Origin: HGM13010 sp934527315
GTDB taxonomy: Bacteria > Bacillota > Clostridia > Oscillospirales > Oscillospiraceae
Assembly (NCBI GenBank): GCA_934527315.1
Contig: CAKTAK010000005.1
Location: 3,810-67,809, forward strand
Direction: 5' to 3'
Length of the DNA: 64,000 bases
In this document: positions 17,114-25,639 of the stretch, piece after piece
Position numbering within the stretch: position 1 is the first letter of the stretch
Layout of the letters: each line of letters starts with the position of its first letter
Translations under genes and position numbers: made by a program
Notes under the pieces: model-generated
Database searches by the model: none
What the model saw: only the letters and a program-made list of their open reading frames with translations
What the model was told of the DNA's origin: nothing

Positions 17114-18341
17114 GTACTGTTTCCTCTCCTGCGATTTCTTCCAACCGCACTTTTTGGATTTCTTCTTGTGTCATAGGAATTTCCTTTGCGATATTCTCCC
17201 CGCATTCTCCGTTCAAAATCGCCGTAAGAACGCCCTCGGATTCCGCAAACCGAACCGACACCGCCCGGATTGCCCCGCCTTCCGTCAGACGGTCCGCAAG
17301 ATTCTCCCGCAAGCGTTGCTCCAGTATGGCTTTTCCGGCGTCAATCGGCATCTGCGCCGGCTGCAAACTGTATGGCCGCACCGTTACCTGAATCCAAGAA
17401 ACGGGCAGCGAAAACACGTTTTCCCGGGAGAGAGCATATTCCTTTTCAATTTTATCACATTTCCCCACAGAAATGCTACTATTCCTGTAAAAATTTATCC
17501 GTTTCCCGCCGATACACAGGGCATATCCATGCTTTTCCTTGTCCTGATACACCTTTTTCCCGTATTCCAAGGGCAATCGGCTCTGAATTTCGTACCAAGT
17601 GCGCGCCTGTGCCGTACCCAATGCGTGTTCCAACCGGGTATGCCCCATGGCGCTGGGCACCGCACCGGAAATGAGAAGTTCCCCGGTGTTCACCGTCTGC
17701 CCCTTGCCGGATACCGCCGCGCCCTGCAAAACGGAAAGTTCCGTAATTAAGCCCGGTTTGGCTGCAACCACATGGGTGGGGATTTTATCGTCCGCCATGT
17801 GCGGGATTTCCCGCTTTTCCCGAACAATCACCGTAATGCGGCTGCAATCATAGTTCACCGCCGCCCAGCGGAGCTCCGGCAATTCCAGCAGCAGACCATT
17901 CCGCAAACTGTCCCCGGAAAATGCCGACCAAAAGCTGCCGATGCCGACGCCCTGCCGTTGGAGTGCCCGGAGAATCTCCCCGGTGGAAAGGGTTTCATTG
18001 CCGACCACCTGAATTTCCCACACAAATCGGGAGGCTGTCAGCAGCACCGCCGTGCAGAAAACAGCCCCCAACAGCAGCACAGTCCGGGTTTTCAGCCGGC
18101 TCCAAAGCAGCGGTCCGCCCCGGGTGCGGCGCACCGTCAGACGGCACTGACAGCGCGCAATCACCGCCGCAGCTGCCCGGCGGCGGTTTGCCCGGACTTT
18201 CATGCGCATGGTGTACGGGTCCGGCTTGGAAACGTCCCAGAATTCAATGCCCTGCATGGCGCAGGCATTGAGCACCGATTCCGGGAACACCCCTTGGAAT
18301 TCCAGTTGGGTCCACCCCCGGAGTCTATCGAAAATTCCCAT
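17106..18341 (-). CDS. yqfD: Sporulation protein YqfD
   Basis: Membrane protein of the YqfD family, found only in endospore formers and made in the mother cell. In the 411 residues one sees a cytoplasmic N-terminal region starting MGIFDRLRGW, a strongly hydrophobic helix near 88-105, and a large domain beyond it. Many Arg residues just before the helix suggest the C-terminal part is outside the cytoplasm. It lies ten bases after yqfC, with which it is paired in spore formers. Its exact job is not known; Bacillus mutants are only mildly affected. Confidence 0.9.
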   Translation of the reverse strand: MGIFDRLRGWTQLEFQGVFPESVLNACAMQGIEFWDVSKPDPYTMRMKVRANRRRAAAAVIARCQCRLTVRRTRGGPLLWSRLKTRTVLLLGAVFCTAVLLTASRFVWEIQVVGNETLSTGEILRALQRQGVGIGSFWSAFSGDSLRNGLLLELPELRWAAVNYDCSRITVIVREKREIPHMADDKIPTHVVAAKPGLITELSVLQGAAVSGKGQTVNTGELLISGAVPSAMGHTRLEHALGTAQARTWYEIQSRLPLEYGKKVYQDKEKHGYALCIGGKRINFYRNSSISVGKCDKIEKEYALSRENVFSLPVSWIQVTVRPYSLQPAQMPIDAGKAILEQRLRENLADRLTEGGAIRAVSVRFAESEGVLTAILNGECGENIAKEIPMTQEEIQKVRLEEIAGEETVHD

Positions 18342-18350
18342 GGCTCCCCC

Positions 18351-18626
18351 TTACAGCAATTCCAGTTCCCGGACCTCGCCGGTAACCACCAACGCCCCGG
18401 CGTCCATGGCCCGCAATTCCAGATTTTCCCCCGTAATCCGGACGCTCCCATGGCGTACGGAAATACAGACCGTTTCCGGGCTGTACTCCAAAAGCCCCCG
18501 ATGATTTTCCACCGCAACCCGGCATTTCCCGGTCACCGTAATTTTTGCGCTGCCTGCAATCACATCAGCCGGCAGCTGAAACCGCTCGGCGGTTTCCTCC
18601 GGAAGGCTGCTCCATTTCAACAGCAT
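18351..18626 (-). CDS. yqfC: Sporulation protein YqfC
   Basis: Small YabP/YqfC-family protein of about 90 residues. It shows the family segment ITVTGKCRVAVENHRGLLEY followed by a repeated beta-rich pattern (VRITGENLEL, LVVTGEVREL). The start is uncertain. The ATG at 18626 is used here, but TTG at 18620 has the best ribosome site (GGGGGTGAT just upstream), and ATG at 18635 is also in frame. A sigmaE-like -10 box lies just upstream, so the two later starts fit best. It heads the yqfC-yqfD-phoH-ybeY-era run. Confidence 0.85.
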   Translation of the reverse strand: MLLKWSSLPEETAERFQLPADVIAGSAKITVTGKCRVAVENHRGLLEYSPETVCISVRHGSVRITGENLELRAMDAGALVVTGEVRELELL

Positions 18627-18641
18627 CACCCCCATACCCGC

Positions 18642-18703
18642 AGTGTATGATGGGCGCGGGAAATTTTTCCCGCAAGTTTTCAACAACGGATTCATAAACT
18701 GCA
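18642..18703. promoter_or_regulatory. Divergent sporulation promoter region with a perfect palindrome
   Basis: Between yqfC (leftward) and ylbJ (rightward) are two sigmaE-like -10 boxes: CATACACT on the minus strand at 18642-18649 and CATAAACT on the plus strand at 18696-18703. Between them lies a perfect palindrome GCGGGAAA-TT-TTTCCCGC (18656-18673). Both genes are under sigmaE in Bacillus. The -35 elements are not convincing, so the promoters are inferred from the -10 match and from the gene functions. Confidence 0.5.
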
Positions 18704-18732
18704 AGGAAAGCTCGTACCAAGGAGGCCTTTTT

Positions 18733-19719
18733 ATGAAATCATCGGTTCGTTTTTCCGCCGCTGCTCCGCTTTTGGGCGGATTGCTGTTATTCGCCGGAAT
18801 TCTGTTCCATGCCGATACTGCCGTTGCCTATGCCAAGCAGGGACTTTCTCTGTGCGGAAATCTGATTTTTCCCTCTCTGTTTCCCTTTTTCGTGCTGACC
18901 TTTCTCCTCAACGATTTGGGATTGCCCGGCTATCTGGGTCGATTTGCCGAACCGCTGATGCAAAAGCTCTTCGGCATCAGCGGCACCGGCGCCACCGCTT
19001 TTCTGACGGGCATCACCGGCGGATATCCCTTGGGTGCCGGGTGTATTGCGGATCTGGTGCAAAAGGGGGAGCTTTCCCCGGACGAGGGCGACCGTCTGCT
19101 GCTGTTCTGCAACAATTCCGGTCCGGCATTTCTCATCGGCGCTGTGGGTGTGGGTATCTTCCACTCCGGCGGCATTGGGCTGCTGCTGTATGCCGTCCAC
19201 GTTTTCTCCGCACTGGTCACCGGCTTGTTTCTCTCCGGACGAAACAAAATCTTCGGCTGCCGCAGCCGTTCGGTTTTGATTGCCCCGCTGTCTTTAAGTC
19301 AATCCCTCCCCGACGCCGTGCAGCGGTCCGCGCTGCAAATGCTCACCATCTGCGGCTTTGTGGTCACGTTCAACGTGCTGATTGGTTTGTTGGACAGCAG
19401 CGGCGTTTTTTCCTTTCTGTACGGTCTGTTGGCGCAATACACCGGGTACGAGCTGCGGCTGACCCGGGCGCTGTGCACCGGGATTCTGGAATTGGGCTGC
19501 GGCATTGGCACTTTAGCCGGCGCCGCCCGAACCCCGGCGAATCTGGCGGTCTGCGGCTTTCTCACCGGGTTTGGTGGCATTTCCGTAGCCATGCAGACCG
19601 CCGCCGTTCTTGCCGGAACAAAAATAAAAATCTCCCGGCATTTCGTCGGGAGATTCTCCAGCGGCTGTATCGCCGCATTTACGCTTTATGTACTTGCTTT
19701 GCTCATGGGTTGGCGGTAA
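18733..19719 (+). CDS. ylbJ: Sporulation integral membrane protein YlbJ
   Basis: Polytopic membrane protein of the YlbJ family, needed for spore cortex formation in Bacillus. The 328 residues contain about eight hydrophobic segments. Characteristic parts are LCGNLIFPSLFPFFVL, the glycine-rich FLTGITGGYPLGA and FCNNSGPAFLIGAVG, with the second-half pseudo-repeat GFLTGFGGISVAMQ, which resemble nucleoside-transporter Gate folds. The ATG at 18733 has GGAGG seven bases upstream. It is divergent from yqfC. Its last 100 bp also carry a hairpin that would terminate the opposing chrA transcript. Confidence 0.9.
   Translation: MKSSVRFSAAAPLLGGLLLFAGILFHADTAVAYAKQGLSLCGNLIFPSLFPFFVLTFLLNDLGLPGYLGRFAEPLMQKLFGISGTGATAFLTGITGGYPLGAGCIADLVQKGELSPDEGDRLLLFCNNSGPAFLIGAVGVGIFHSGGIGLLLYAVHVFSALVTGLFLSGRNKIFGCRSRSVLIAPLSLSQSLPDAVQRSALQMLTICGFVVTFNVLIGLLDSSGVFSFLYGLLAQYTGYELRLTRALCTGILELGCGIGTLAGAARTPANLAVCGFLTGFGGISVAMQTAAVLAGTKIKISRHFVGRFSSGCIAAFTLYVLALLMGWR
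19621..19654 (-). terminator. Minus-strand terminator inside the end of ylbJ
   Basis: On the minus strand an 8-bp perfect stem (ATCTCCCG with CGGGAGAT, nine-base loop) is followed by TTTTATTTT. It lies 70-105 bp after the stop of the downstream chrA gene and within the coding end of the convergent ylbJ. It most likely terminates the long murA-to-chrA operon. Confidence 0.75.
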
Positions 19720-19724
19720 TCCCG

Positions 19725-20312
19725 TTACACCCCGGCAAAATGGAACACAGCCCCAATCACAGCCGAAGACAGAATGAACAGAATCGGGTGCAAATCTTTC
19801 ACTTTCGGTACATACCGGGTGGCAACCAGCAGAACAACCGCCAGCAAAATGCATTTCCACCGGAATAAATCCGCAACCATTCCGGTCTGGTGAAACAGCG
19901 TGGTATTCAGCAGAGACAGCACCACAACGCTCATGCCCGCCGCCGCAATCAGACCCACGGAGCAGGGGCGCAAGCCGTAAAAGGCTGCGTCTACATAGCG
20001 GTTGTTCCGGAATTGCTGCAGCACCCGGGCAATCAGCAGAATGATGATGACGCAGGGGGTAATAATCCCCAACGTAGCCACCACGGAGCCGAGAATTCCG
20101 CCGGCGGTGTAGCCGACGTAGGTTGCCATATTCACGCCGATGGGTCCGGGCGTGGATTCTCCCACGGCAATCATATTTGCCAACTCTTCCGTAGTAAACC
20201 AGCCGGTGCTGGCGGACATATCGTACAAAAAGGGTACGGTTGCCATACCGCCGCCCACGGCGAACAAGCCGGTTTTGAAAAATTCGTAGTACAAACGGAG
20301 ATACAGCATCAT
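19725..20312 (-). CDS. Chromate transporter family protein, second half-size subunit
   Basis: A 195-residue membrane protein of the CHR family with about six hydrophobic segments. The family motif FFKTGLFAVGGGMATVPFL is at the N-terminus and GESTPGPIGVNMATYVGY follows, paralogous to the neighbouring gene. Short CHR proteins work in pairs, each equal to half of the long ChrA. Chromate efflux is the family name only; the natural substrate is unknown in gut anaerobes. The start ATG at 20312 overlaps the stop of the first subunit (ATGA), showing coupling. Confidence 0.88.
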   Translation of the reverse strand: MMLYLRLYYEFFKTGLFAVGGGMATVPFLYDMSASTGWFTTEELANMIAVGESTPGPIGVNMATYVGYTAGGILGSVVATLGIITPCVIIILLIARVLQQFRNNRYVDAAFYGLRPCSVGLIAAAGMSVVVLSLLNTTLFHQTGMVADLFRWKCILLAVVLLVATRYVPKVKDLHPILFILSSAVIGAVFHFAGV

Positions 20313-20851
20313 TCTTTCCGCACCCCCATCACCGTCAGGAGAATTCCGCTCAATGCGGAAATCACCACAAACAGCACCGGCGAAAGTTTCAGAAACGTGC
20401 TCAGCAGGAACACCGCCAGAAAAATGAGCAGCGCCCATTGATCCTTCACAGCACCTTTCCACAGCTTTACCACCGCGTTGAACACCAACACGCACACGCA
20501 CACGCGAATGCCCGCAAAGGCATTCTGCACCACGGGCAGGTCCGCAAAGTTTTCCAGAATTCCGGCGATGGTCATAATAATCAGCAGCGAGGGGAACACC
20601 ACACCCAAGGTGGCAAAAATGCCGCCCAAGTTGCCTTTCAGCTTGTATCCCACAAAGGTTGCGGTATTCACGGCAATCACACCGGGGGTACACTGCCCCA
20701 CCGCGAAATAATCCATTACTTCTTCGCTGGTGACCCAGTGCTTATTCTGCACCACTTCCCGCTCCAGAATCGGCAGCATGGCGTACCCGCCGCCGAACGT
20801 CATCACGCCCACTTTCGCGAACGTGATGAACAGCTCTCCAAAAATACCCAT
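20309..20851 (-). CDS. Chromate transporter family protein, first half-size subunit
   Basis: A 180-residue membrane protein with the CHR signature FITFAKVGVMTFGGGYAML and GQCTPGVIAVNTATFVGY. It is the partner of the following gene, and the two together reproduce the two-repeat ChrA fold. It begins two bases after the stop of the sugar phosphomutase and lacks a strong ribosome site, so translation is probably coupled to that gene. Transport function is inferred from family membership only. Confidence 0.88.
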   Translation of the reverse strand: MGIFGELFITFAKVGVMTFGGGYAMLPILEREVVQNKHWVTSEEVMDYFAVGQCTPGVIAVNTATFVGYKLKGNLGGIFATLGVVFPSLLIIMTIAGILENFADLPVVQNAFAGIRVCVCVLVFNAVVKLWKGAVKDQWALLIFLAVFLLSTFLKLSPVLFVVISALSGILLTVMGVRKE

Positions 20852-20853
20852 GT

Positions 20854-22584
20854 TTAACGTTTCAGACTTTCTGCGTATGCCTCAAATTTGCTCACCTTGG
20901 CGTTGCACTCTTCCATGCTCTCGCCGCGGGTGAGAATATAGACCTTGATTTTCGGTTCCGTGCCGGAGGGACGGACAATAAACGCGGTGCCGTCTGCCAA
21001 CTCAAAGTACAGCACGTTGGAGCCCTTCAGCTCCATGGTCTCCACCTTACCCAGACCGGTCACAAACACGCTGCCGTCCTGATAATCCCGCATCCGCAGC
21101 ACTTTCTCGCCGCCGATGACTTTCGGGGGTTCTTTCCGCAGGTCCGCCATAATGGCCCGCATATTTTTCAGACCGTCCAGACCGGGCATCACCAGATTGA
21201 TGGTCTTTTCGCCGAAGTAACCGTACTTCTCATACAGGCTATCCATTGCCTGTTTCAGCGTCATACCCCGGTCGTAGTAGTATGCAGCCATTTCCGCCAC
21301 CAGCACAGCGGCGGTCACGGCGTCCTTATCCCGGACGTAATCGCCTACCATGTAGCCGTAGCTTTCCTCGTAAGCCATGATGTACTGATAGGTGCCCTCT
21401 CTCTGGAACTTTGCCACACGCTCTGCCAGGAATTTGAATCCGGTAAAGGTGTCTTCAATATGCACGCCGTTTTTCTCTGCCACTGCCCGTGCCATTTCCG
21501 TGGTCACGATGCTCTTCAGAGTTGCGGCATTTTCCGGCAGCGTACCGGCTGCCCGGCGGGCGGTGATGATGTAATCCAGCAGCAGCACACCCATCTGGTT
21601 ACCGGAAATGGGGATAAACTCGCCCTTTTCGTCACGGACCATCACGCCGATACGGTCGGAGTCCGGGTCGGTACCGATAATCAAATCGCTGCCCTTTTCG
21701 TTGGCCAAATCAATGGCCAGATAGAATCCCTCGGGGTTTTCCGGGTTGGGGCTTGCCACGGTGGGGAAGGTTCCGTCGGGAATCATCTGCTGCTCCACGG
21801 GGAACAGATGCTGAATGCCCAGACGATGCAGTGCCTCCGGCACCAGAATACGGCCGGCACCATGGAACGGGGTGTAGACAATCTTCAATTTGTCTGCCAC
21901 CTTGCGGACCACGTCCCGATTGATGGCCTGACCCAGAACGCAGTTCAAAAAGGCCTCGTCGGTCTCTTTGTCCATAAAGGTCACCATTCCGCTTTCCACA
22001 GCCTTATCAAACGGCATCACGGAAACACCGGTAAACAAATCGGTTTTCTCCATTTCCGCGGCAATGGCATCGGCATGCTGGGGCGGCAGCTGTGCGCCGT
22101 CGGACCAGTAAACCTTATAGCCGTTGTATTCCTTGGGGTTGTGGCTTGCGGTAATGTTCAGACCGGCAGTGGTGCCGTAATGAATGACCGCAAAGCTCAG
22201 CTCCGGCGTGGGGCGCATTCCGTTGGTAATGCGGACCCGAATGCCGTTGGCAGCCATAACCCCGGCAGCCTCCCGGGCAAACAATTCGCTGTTCACGCGG
22301 CAGTCATAGGCAATGGCAATGCCCTTTTCGCAAGCCTCCGGACCCTCTGCCTTAATCACGTTGGCAAATGCCTGGGTTGCATGGCGGATCACATGCACGT
22401 TCATGCGGTGCAGCCCCACACCCATGATGCCCCGCAGACCGGCGGTACCAAATGTCAAGGGCTCGAAAAAGCGGCCCTCGATTTCCTTTTCATCGTTTTC
22501 AATGGACTTCAGTTCCTGCCACTCCGCTTCGCTGAGGGCCGGGCTGTCCAGCCAGCGCTGATACTCTTGCTTATAGCTCTTCAT
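20854..22584 (-). CDS. Alpha-D-phosphohexomutase (phosphoglucomutase/phosphomannomutase)
   Basis: Interconverts hexose 1- and 6-phosphates through a phosphoserine. The ATG at 22584, with AAGGGGG upstream, gives 576 residues, the size of the PgcA type. Seen in order: sugar-phosphate entry segment FGTAGLRGIMGVG, catalytic serine loop TASHNPKEYNGYK, the magnesium loop GTDPDSDRIGVM, and the C-terminal phosphate loop RPSGTEPKIKVY. In Bacillus PgcA makes glucose 1-phosphate for UDP-glucose and envelope glycolipids, which fits the wall-gene context. Its start overlaps the DUF2007 gene by 14 bp. Confidence 0.93.
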   Translation of the reverse strand: MKSYKQEYQRWLDSPALSEAEWQELKSIENDEKEIEGRFFEPLTFGTAGLRGIMGVGLHRMNVHVIRHATQAFANVIKAEGPEACEKGIAIAYDCRVNSELFAREAAGVMAANGIRVRITNGMRPTPELSFAVIHYGTTAGLNITASHNPKEYNGYKVYWSDGAQLPPQHADAIAAEMEKTDLFTGVSVMPFDKAVESGMVTFMDKETDEAFLNCVLGQAINRDVVRKVADKLKIVYTPFHGAGRILVPEALHRLGIQHLFPVEQQMIPDGTFPTVASPNPENPEGFYLAIDLANEKGSDLIIGTDPDSDRIGVMVRDEKGEFIPISGNQMGVLLLDYIITARRAAGTLPENAATLKSIVTTEMARAVAEKNGVHIEDTFTGFKFLAERVAKFQREGTYQYIMAYEESYGYMVGDYVRDKDAVTAAVLVAEMAAYYYDRGMTLKQAMDSLYEKYGYFGEKTINLVMPGLDGLKNMRAIMADLRKEPPKVIGGEKVLRMRDYQDGSVFVTGLGKVETMELKGSNVLYFELADGTAFIVRPSGTEPKIKVYILTRGESMEECNAKVSKFEAYAESLKR

Positions 22585-22888
22585 TTTCGTGGTCCCCCTT
22601 GAGTAATAATTCTGCGTCCTCATGCATGGATTCCGGCACAAACAAATCCGCGCCGGTGACGCTCATGCCCAAAATGACTTCACCGAAATCTCCGTCATTG
22701 GAGTTCATCGATACACACGGAATGCCGAAAGCCTCCAGCATGTTCACGGTAATCACGTCCCCATACTGGTCTCCGGCGCTGTGGCACAAAAAGACCGGCG
22801 GTTCCAGGGAACCGTCTTCCAATCTGGGCCAATTTTTCAGAAGACTTCCGACAGGTTCTTTCCTGCCCCACTTTTTCTTTCCGAACAT
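22571..22888 (-). CDS. DUF2007-type small protein
   Basis: A soluble protein of 105 residues. The central part has a pattern seen in DUF2007 proteins: a short strand, a helix that binds or mimics a ligand (VNMLEAFGIPCVSMN), then GADLFVPESMHEDAELLL at the end. The family is predicted to be PII-like and possibly signal transducing, but has no known function. It sits in the murA operon between rlmH (9 bp) and the phosphohexomutase (14-bp overlap). Confidence 0.7.
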   Translation of the reverse strand: MFGKKKWGRKEPVGSLLKNWPRLEDGSLEPPVFLCHSAGDQYGDVITVNMLEAFGIPCVSMNSNDGDFGEVILGMSVTGADLFVPESMHEDAELLLKGDHENEEL

Positions 22889-22897
22889 CGCGCAGCC

Positions 22898-23380
22898 TCA
22901 CTTGTGATATTTTCTACCGGCGTTGATGGTAAACGCCCGATAAATCTGTTCTGCCAACATAACCCGAGCCAAATGGTGGGGAAAGGTCATGTCAGACATG
23001 GAAAGGCGGAAATCCGCCCGCTGCTTTACCCGGTCATGCAGCCCGTTGGAGCTGCCGATGACAAAGCAAATCCGGCTGACGCCGCCGTTGGCTTTTTCCG
23101 CCATCAGCGCAGCCAGCGCTTCACTGGAAAGCTTTTTGCCCTCCACGCACATGGCAACCACATAGCTGCCTTGAGGGATTTTTTCCAGAATTTCGTCCGC
23201 CTCTTTATTCAGTGCCCCGGTAATTTCTTTTTCCGAGGCATTCTCCGGGCATTTCACTTCCTGAATCTCGGCGGTCTCCCATTTGCAGAATCCCTGCAGC
23301 CGTTTTTCATATTCCCGGTAAGCCTCAATATAGAATTTTTCCCGCATTTTTCCTGCGGTAATCAGTTTCACGGTCAGCAT
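22898..23380 (-). CDS. rlmH: 23S rRNA (pseudouridine-1915 N3)-methyltransferase RlmH
   Basis: SPOUT-fold methyltransferase that modifies pseudouridine 1915 in helix 69 of 23S rRNA. The 160-residue protein shows the trefoil knot segments ICFVIGSSNGLHDRV and LSMSDMTFPHHLARVML and ends in the conserved AGRKYHK. It overlaps walJ by seven bases. In Bacillus rlmH also lies near the WalRK operon, so the linkage is conserved. Confidence 0.97.
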   Translation of the reverse strand: MLTVKLITAGKMREKFYIEAYREYEKRLQGFCKWETAEIQEVKCPENASEKEITGALNKEADEILEKIPQGSYVVAMCVEGKKLSSEALAALMAEKANGGVSRICFVIGSSNGLHDRVKQRADFRLSMSDMTFPHHLARVMLAEQIYRAFTINAGRKYHK

Positions 23381-24165
23381 ACAACTTTTTCCTTTACCGG
23401 TACCCGCAGCAGCCCCTCCACCGGGGCAACCTGCAGAGACATCCGTTCGTAGCCCGCCCGGTTCAATGCTTGAGAAACGGTTTCAAGGGCCCGCCGCGGG
23501 GTATTGTTTTCCTTGCTCAAATGGCCCAGTACCAGCTGCCGGGTGCCGTGCTCCGCCAGCGTTACCGCCAGTCTTGCGCAAGTATCGTTGGACAAATGGC
23601 CGTAATCCGAGAGAATCCGCTGTTTCAGCGGCCAGGGATAGGGGCCGTTTTTCACCATTTCCACATCGTGGTTGGATTCAATCAGCGCCAAATCCGCTCC
23701 CAATAAATCGTCCAGTACCTCATCGGTCACATGGCCCAAATCCGTGCAAAGGCAGAAACAAGCCTCCGCCGTTTCCACCCGATAGCCCGCGCTCTGGGGC
23801 ACGTCATGGGGCGTGGGAAATGCCGTTACGGACACATCGCCCAAAGCAAAGGGCTCCTGCAAATCAATGGTTTCGATTTGTTCCCCGTACTCCGGCAGCT
23901 GCTCCCGCAAATGTTCGGCCACCAACGGCGGGGCATACACGGTCACCCCCGCCCGTTTCAGCAGCATCTTCACACCCTTGGTGTGGTCGCTGTGCTCATG
24001 GGTAATCAGCACACCGTCCAAGTCCTCCGGACTCCGGTGAACCTGCTCCATAGCCGCCTTGATTTTGGAAAAGGAAATTCCTGCGTCAATCAGCAGATTG
24101 GTTTCCTCCGCGGTCAGCAGCGCACAGTTTCCCGAGGAGCTGCTGGCAAATATCGACAGCTCCAT
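23374..24165 (-). CDS. walJ: Metallo-beta-lactamase fold hydrolase WalJ (YycJ)
   Basis: Metallohydrolase of the YycJ family, the member of the WalRK operon linked to coordination of division and replication and with 5' exonuclease activity in related enzymes. With the ATG at 24165 the protein has 263 residues. The metal motif THEHSDH lies near residue 57, with further ligands at TPHDVPQSAGY and at ALIESNHD. The start overlaps the murA stop by one base. Normally walJ directly follows yycI; here murA is placed between. Confidence 0.93.
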   Translation of the reverse strand: MELSIFASSSSGNCALLTAEETNLLIDAGISFSKIKAAMEQVHRSPEDLDGVLITHEHSDHTKGVKMLLKRAGVTVYAPPLVAEHLREQLPEYGEQIETIDLQEPFALGDVSVTAFPTPHDVPQSAGYRVETAEACFCLCTDLGHVTDEVLDDLLGADLALIESNHDVEMVKNGPYPWPLKQRILSDYGHLSNDTCARLAVTLAEHGTRQLVLGHLSKENNTPRRALETVSQALNRAGYERMSLQVAPVEGLLRVPVKEKVVC

Positions 24166-25466
24166 CAATCGCAGAACACCGCAGCTTGGCCGTAAATCGT
24201 TGCGTCTGCCGGGACCCGGCGGATATTTGCACCCAGACTGCTGAGTTTTCCCACAAAGTCCTGATAGCCCCGTTCGATATAGTGGATATCCTCCACCAAG
24301 GTCTTTCCTTCTGCGCACAGACCGGCCACCACTACGGCGGCGCCTGCCCGCAGGTCGCAGGCGCGGACGTTGGTACCGCTAAAGCGCTCCACGCCCTCGA
24401 TGACAGCCGTACAGCCGTCTACCTGCACGTCTGCGCCCATACGGCGCAGCTCGTCCATATACTTGAATCGGTTGTTGTAAATTCCTTCGGTAATCACGCT
24501 GGTTCCGTCAGCCAGACACAGCAAAACGCCCATCATAGGCTGCATATCCGTGGGGAATCCGGGGTAGGGCTGGGTTTTCACATTGGTGCAGTGCATCTTG
24601 CCCTCCCGACGGACCAAAACGGCATCGCCGTATTCCTCCACCGTAACGCCCACTTCCCGCAGCTTGCTGGAAATGCACTCCAAATGCCGGGGAATCACGT
24701 TTTTCACCAACACTTCTCCGCCGGTTGCCGCAGCCGCGCACATAAACGTGCCCGCCTCAATCTGGTCGGGAATGATGGAATAGCTGCCGCCGTGGAGATG
24801 CTCCACGCCGTTGATTTTAATGCTGTCCGTACCGGCGCCGCGAACATCGGCACCCATGGAGTTCAGGAAGTTTGCCAAGTCCACGATATGGGGCTCACGG
24901 GCCGCATTTTCAATAATGGTCTTGCCATGTGCCATGCAGGCAGCCAACATCACGTTCATGGTTGCGCCCACGGACACCTTATCCAAATAAATGCGCGCGC
25001 CCACCAAGCCGTTTTCTCCAGCATTGGCATAAATAAATCCGTTTTCCACCAGTACGCTGGCGCCCAATGCCGTCATGCCCTTGATATGCTGGTCAATGGG
25101 CCGCACACCGAAGTTGCAGCCGCCGGGCATGGTGGTTTTTGCCGTTCCGAACCGGCCCAGCATGGCCCCAATCAGATAATAGGACGCGCGGATTTTCCGC
25201 ATCAGTTCAAAGGGTGCGTCCTGAAAATGCACATCTGTGCAGTCAATGTCCACAGTATTCTGGTCAACGTGGGAAACCTTCGCGCCCAAATGCTCCAAAA
25301 TGGTCAGCAGCATTTCCACATCGCTGATTTGGGGCAGATTTTCCAATCTGCAAACACCCTCCACCATCAGTGCAGCAGGGATAATGGCCACCGCCGCATT
25401 TTTCGCGCCGCTGATCTCAACTTCTCCCCGCAGGGGATTTCCGCCCTGAATCAAATATTTTTCCAA
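24165..25466 (-). CDS. murA: UDP-N-acetylglucosamine 1-carboxyvinyltransferase
   Basis: First committed enzyme of peptidoglycan synthesis, moving enolpyruvate from PEP to UDP-GlcNAc. The 433-residue protein has the active-site cysteine in MPGGCNFGVRPIDQH, the target of fosfomycin, and the two inside-out barrel repeats of the EPSP family. The start is TTG at 25466, preceded by AGGTGA. Two promoter-like sequences lie upstream, so it can be expressed apart from walRK. It is the head of an operon reaching to the chrA pair. Confidence 0.96.
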   Translation of the reverse strand: MEKYLIQGGNPLRGEVEISGAKNAAVAIIPAALMVEGVCRLENLPQISDVEMLLTILEHLGAKVSHVDQNTVDIDCTDVHFQDAPFELMRKIRASYYLIGAMLGRFGTAKTTMPGGCNFGVRPIDQHIKGMTALGASVLVENGFIYANAGENGLVGARIYLDKVSVGATMNVMLAACMAHGKTIIENAAREPHIVDLANFLNSMGADVRGAGTDSIKINGVEHLHGGSYSIIPDQIEAGTFMCAAAATGGEVLVKNVIPRHLECISSKLREVGVTVEEYGDAVLVRREGKMHCTNVKTQPYPGFPTDMQPMMGVLLCLADGTSVITEGIYNNRFKYMDELRRMGADVQVDGCTAVIEGVERFSGTNVRACDLRAGAAVVVAGLCAEGKTLVEDIHYIERGYQDFVGKLSSLGANIRRVPADATIYGQAAVFCD

Positions 25467-25506
25467 ACTCTCACCTGGCCTATCTTGTAGGTTTTCTCAT
25501 TCATTC

Positions 25507-25535
25507 TATATAAATCTGCCACACACGGACAGCAA
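25507..25535 (-). promoter_or_regulatory. Promoter of murA (proximal)
   Basis: On the minus strand TTGCTG and TATATA are separated by 17 bp, about 40 bp upstream of the TTG start. Confidence 0.5.
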
Positions 25536-25596
25536 ATTCCGGATTTGTTCTTAGTATCTCCAAATCCATGGCCGCTTACAGCCATACCAAGGACCT

Positions 25597-25625
25597 AATA
25601 TAACACGAACCACCGGAAAAATCAA
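25597..25625 (-). promoter_or_regulatory. Promoter of murA (distal)
   Basis: TTGATT and TATATT on the minus strand are separated by 17 bp, just after the yycI-like stop codon. A small hairpin (ATGGC/GCCAT) follows in the leader between the two promoters. Confidence 0.55.
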
Positions 25626-25639
25626 TCATTTCACGTCAA

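Noticed and set aside
19725..20693. Longer version (322 codons) of the second chromate transporter subunit
   Set aside because: The extra N-terminus is read out of frame through the first subunit. The CHR domain begins at the ATG at 20312, which overlaps the previous stop.
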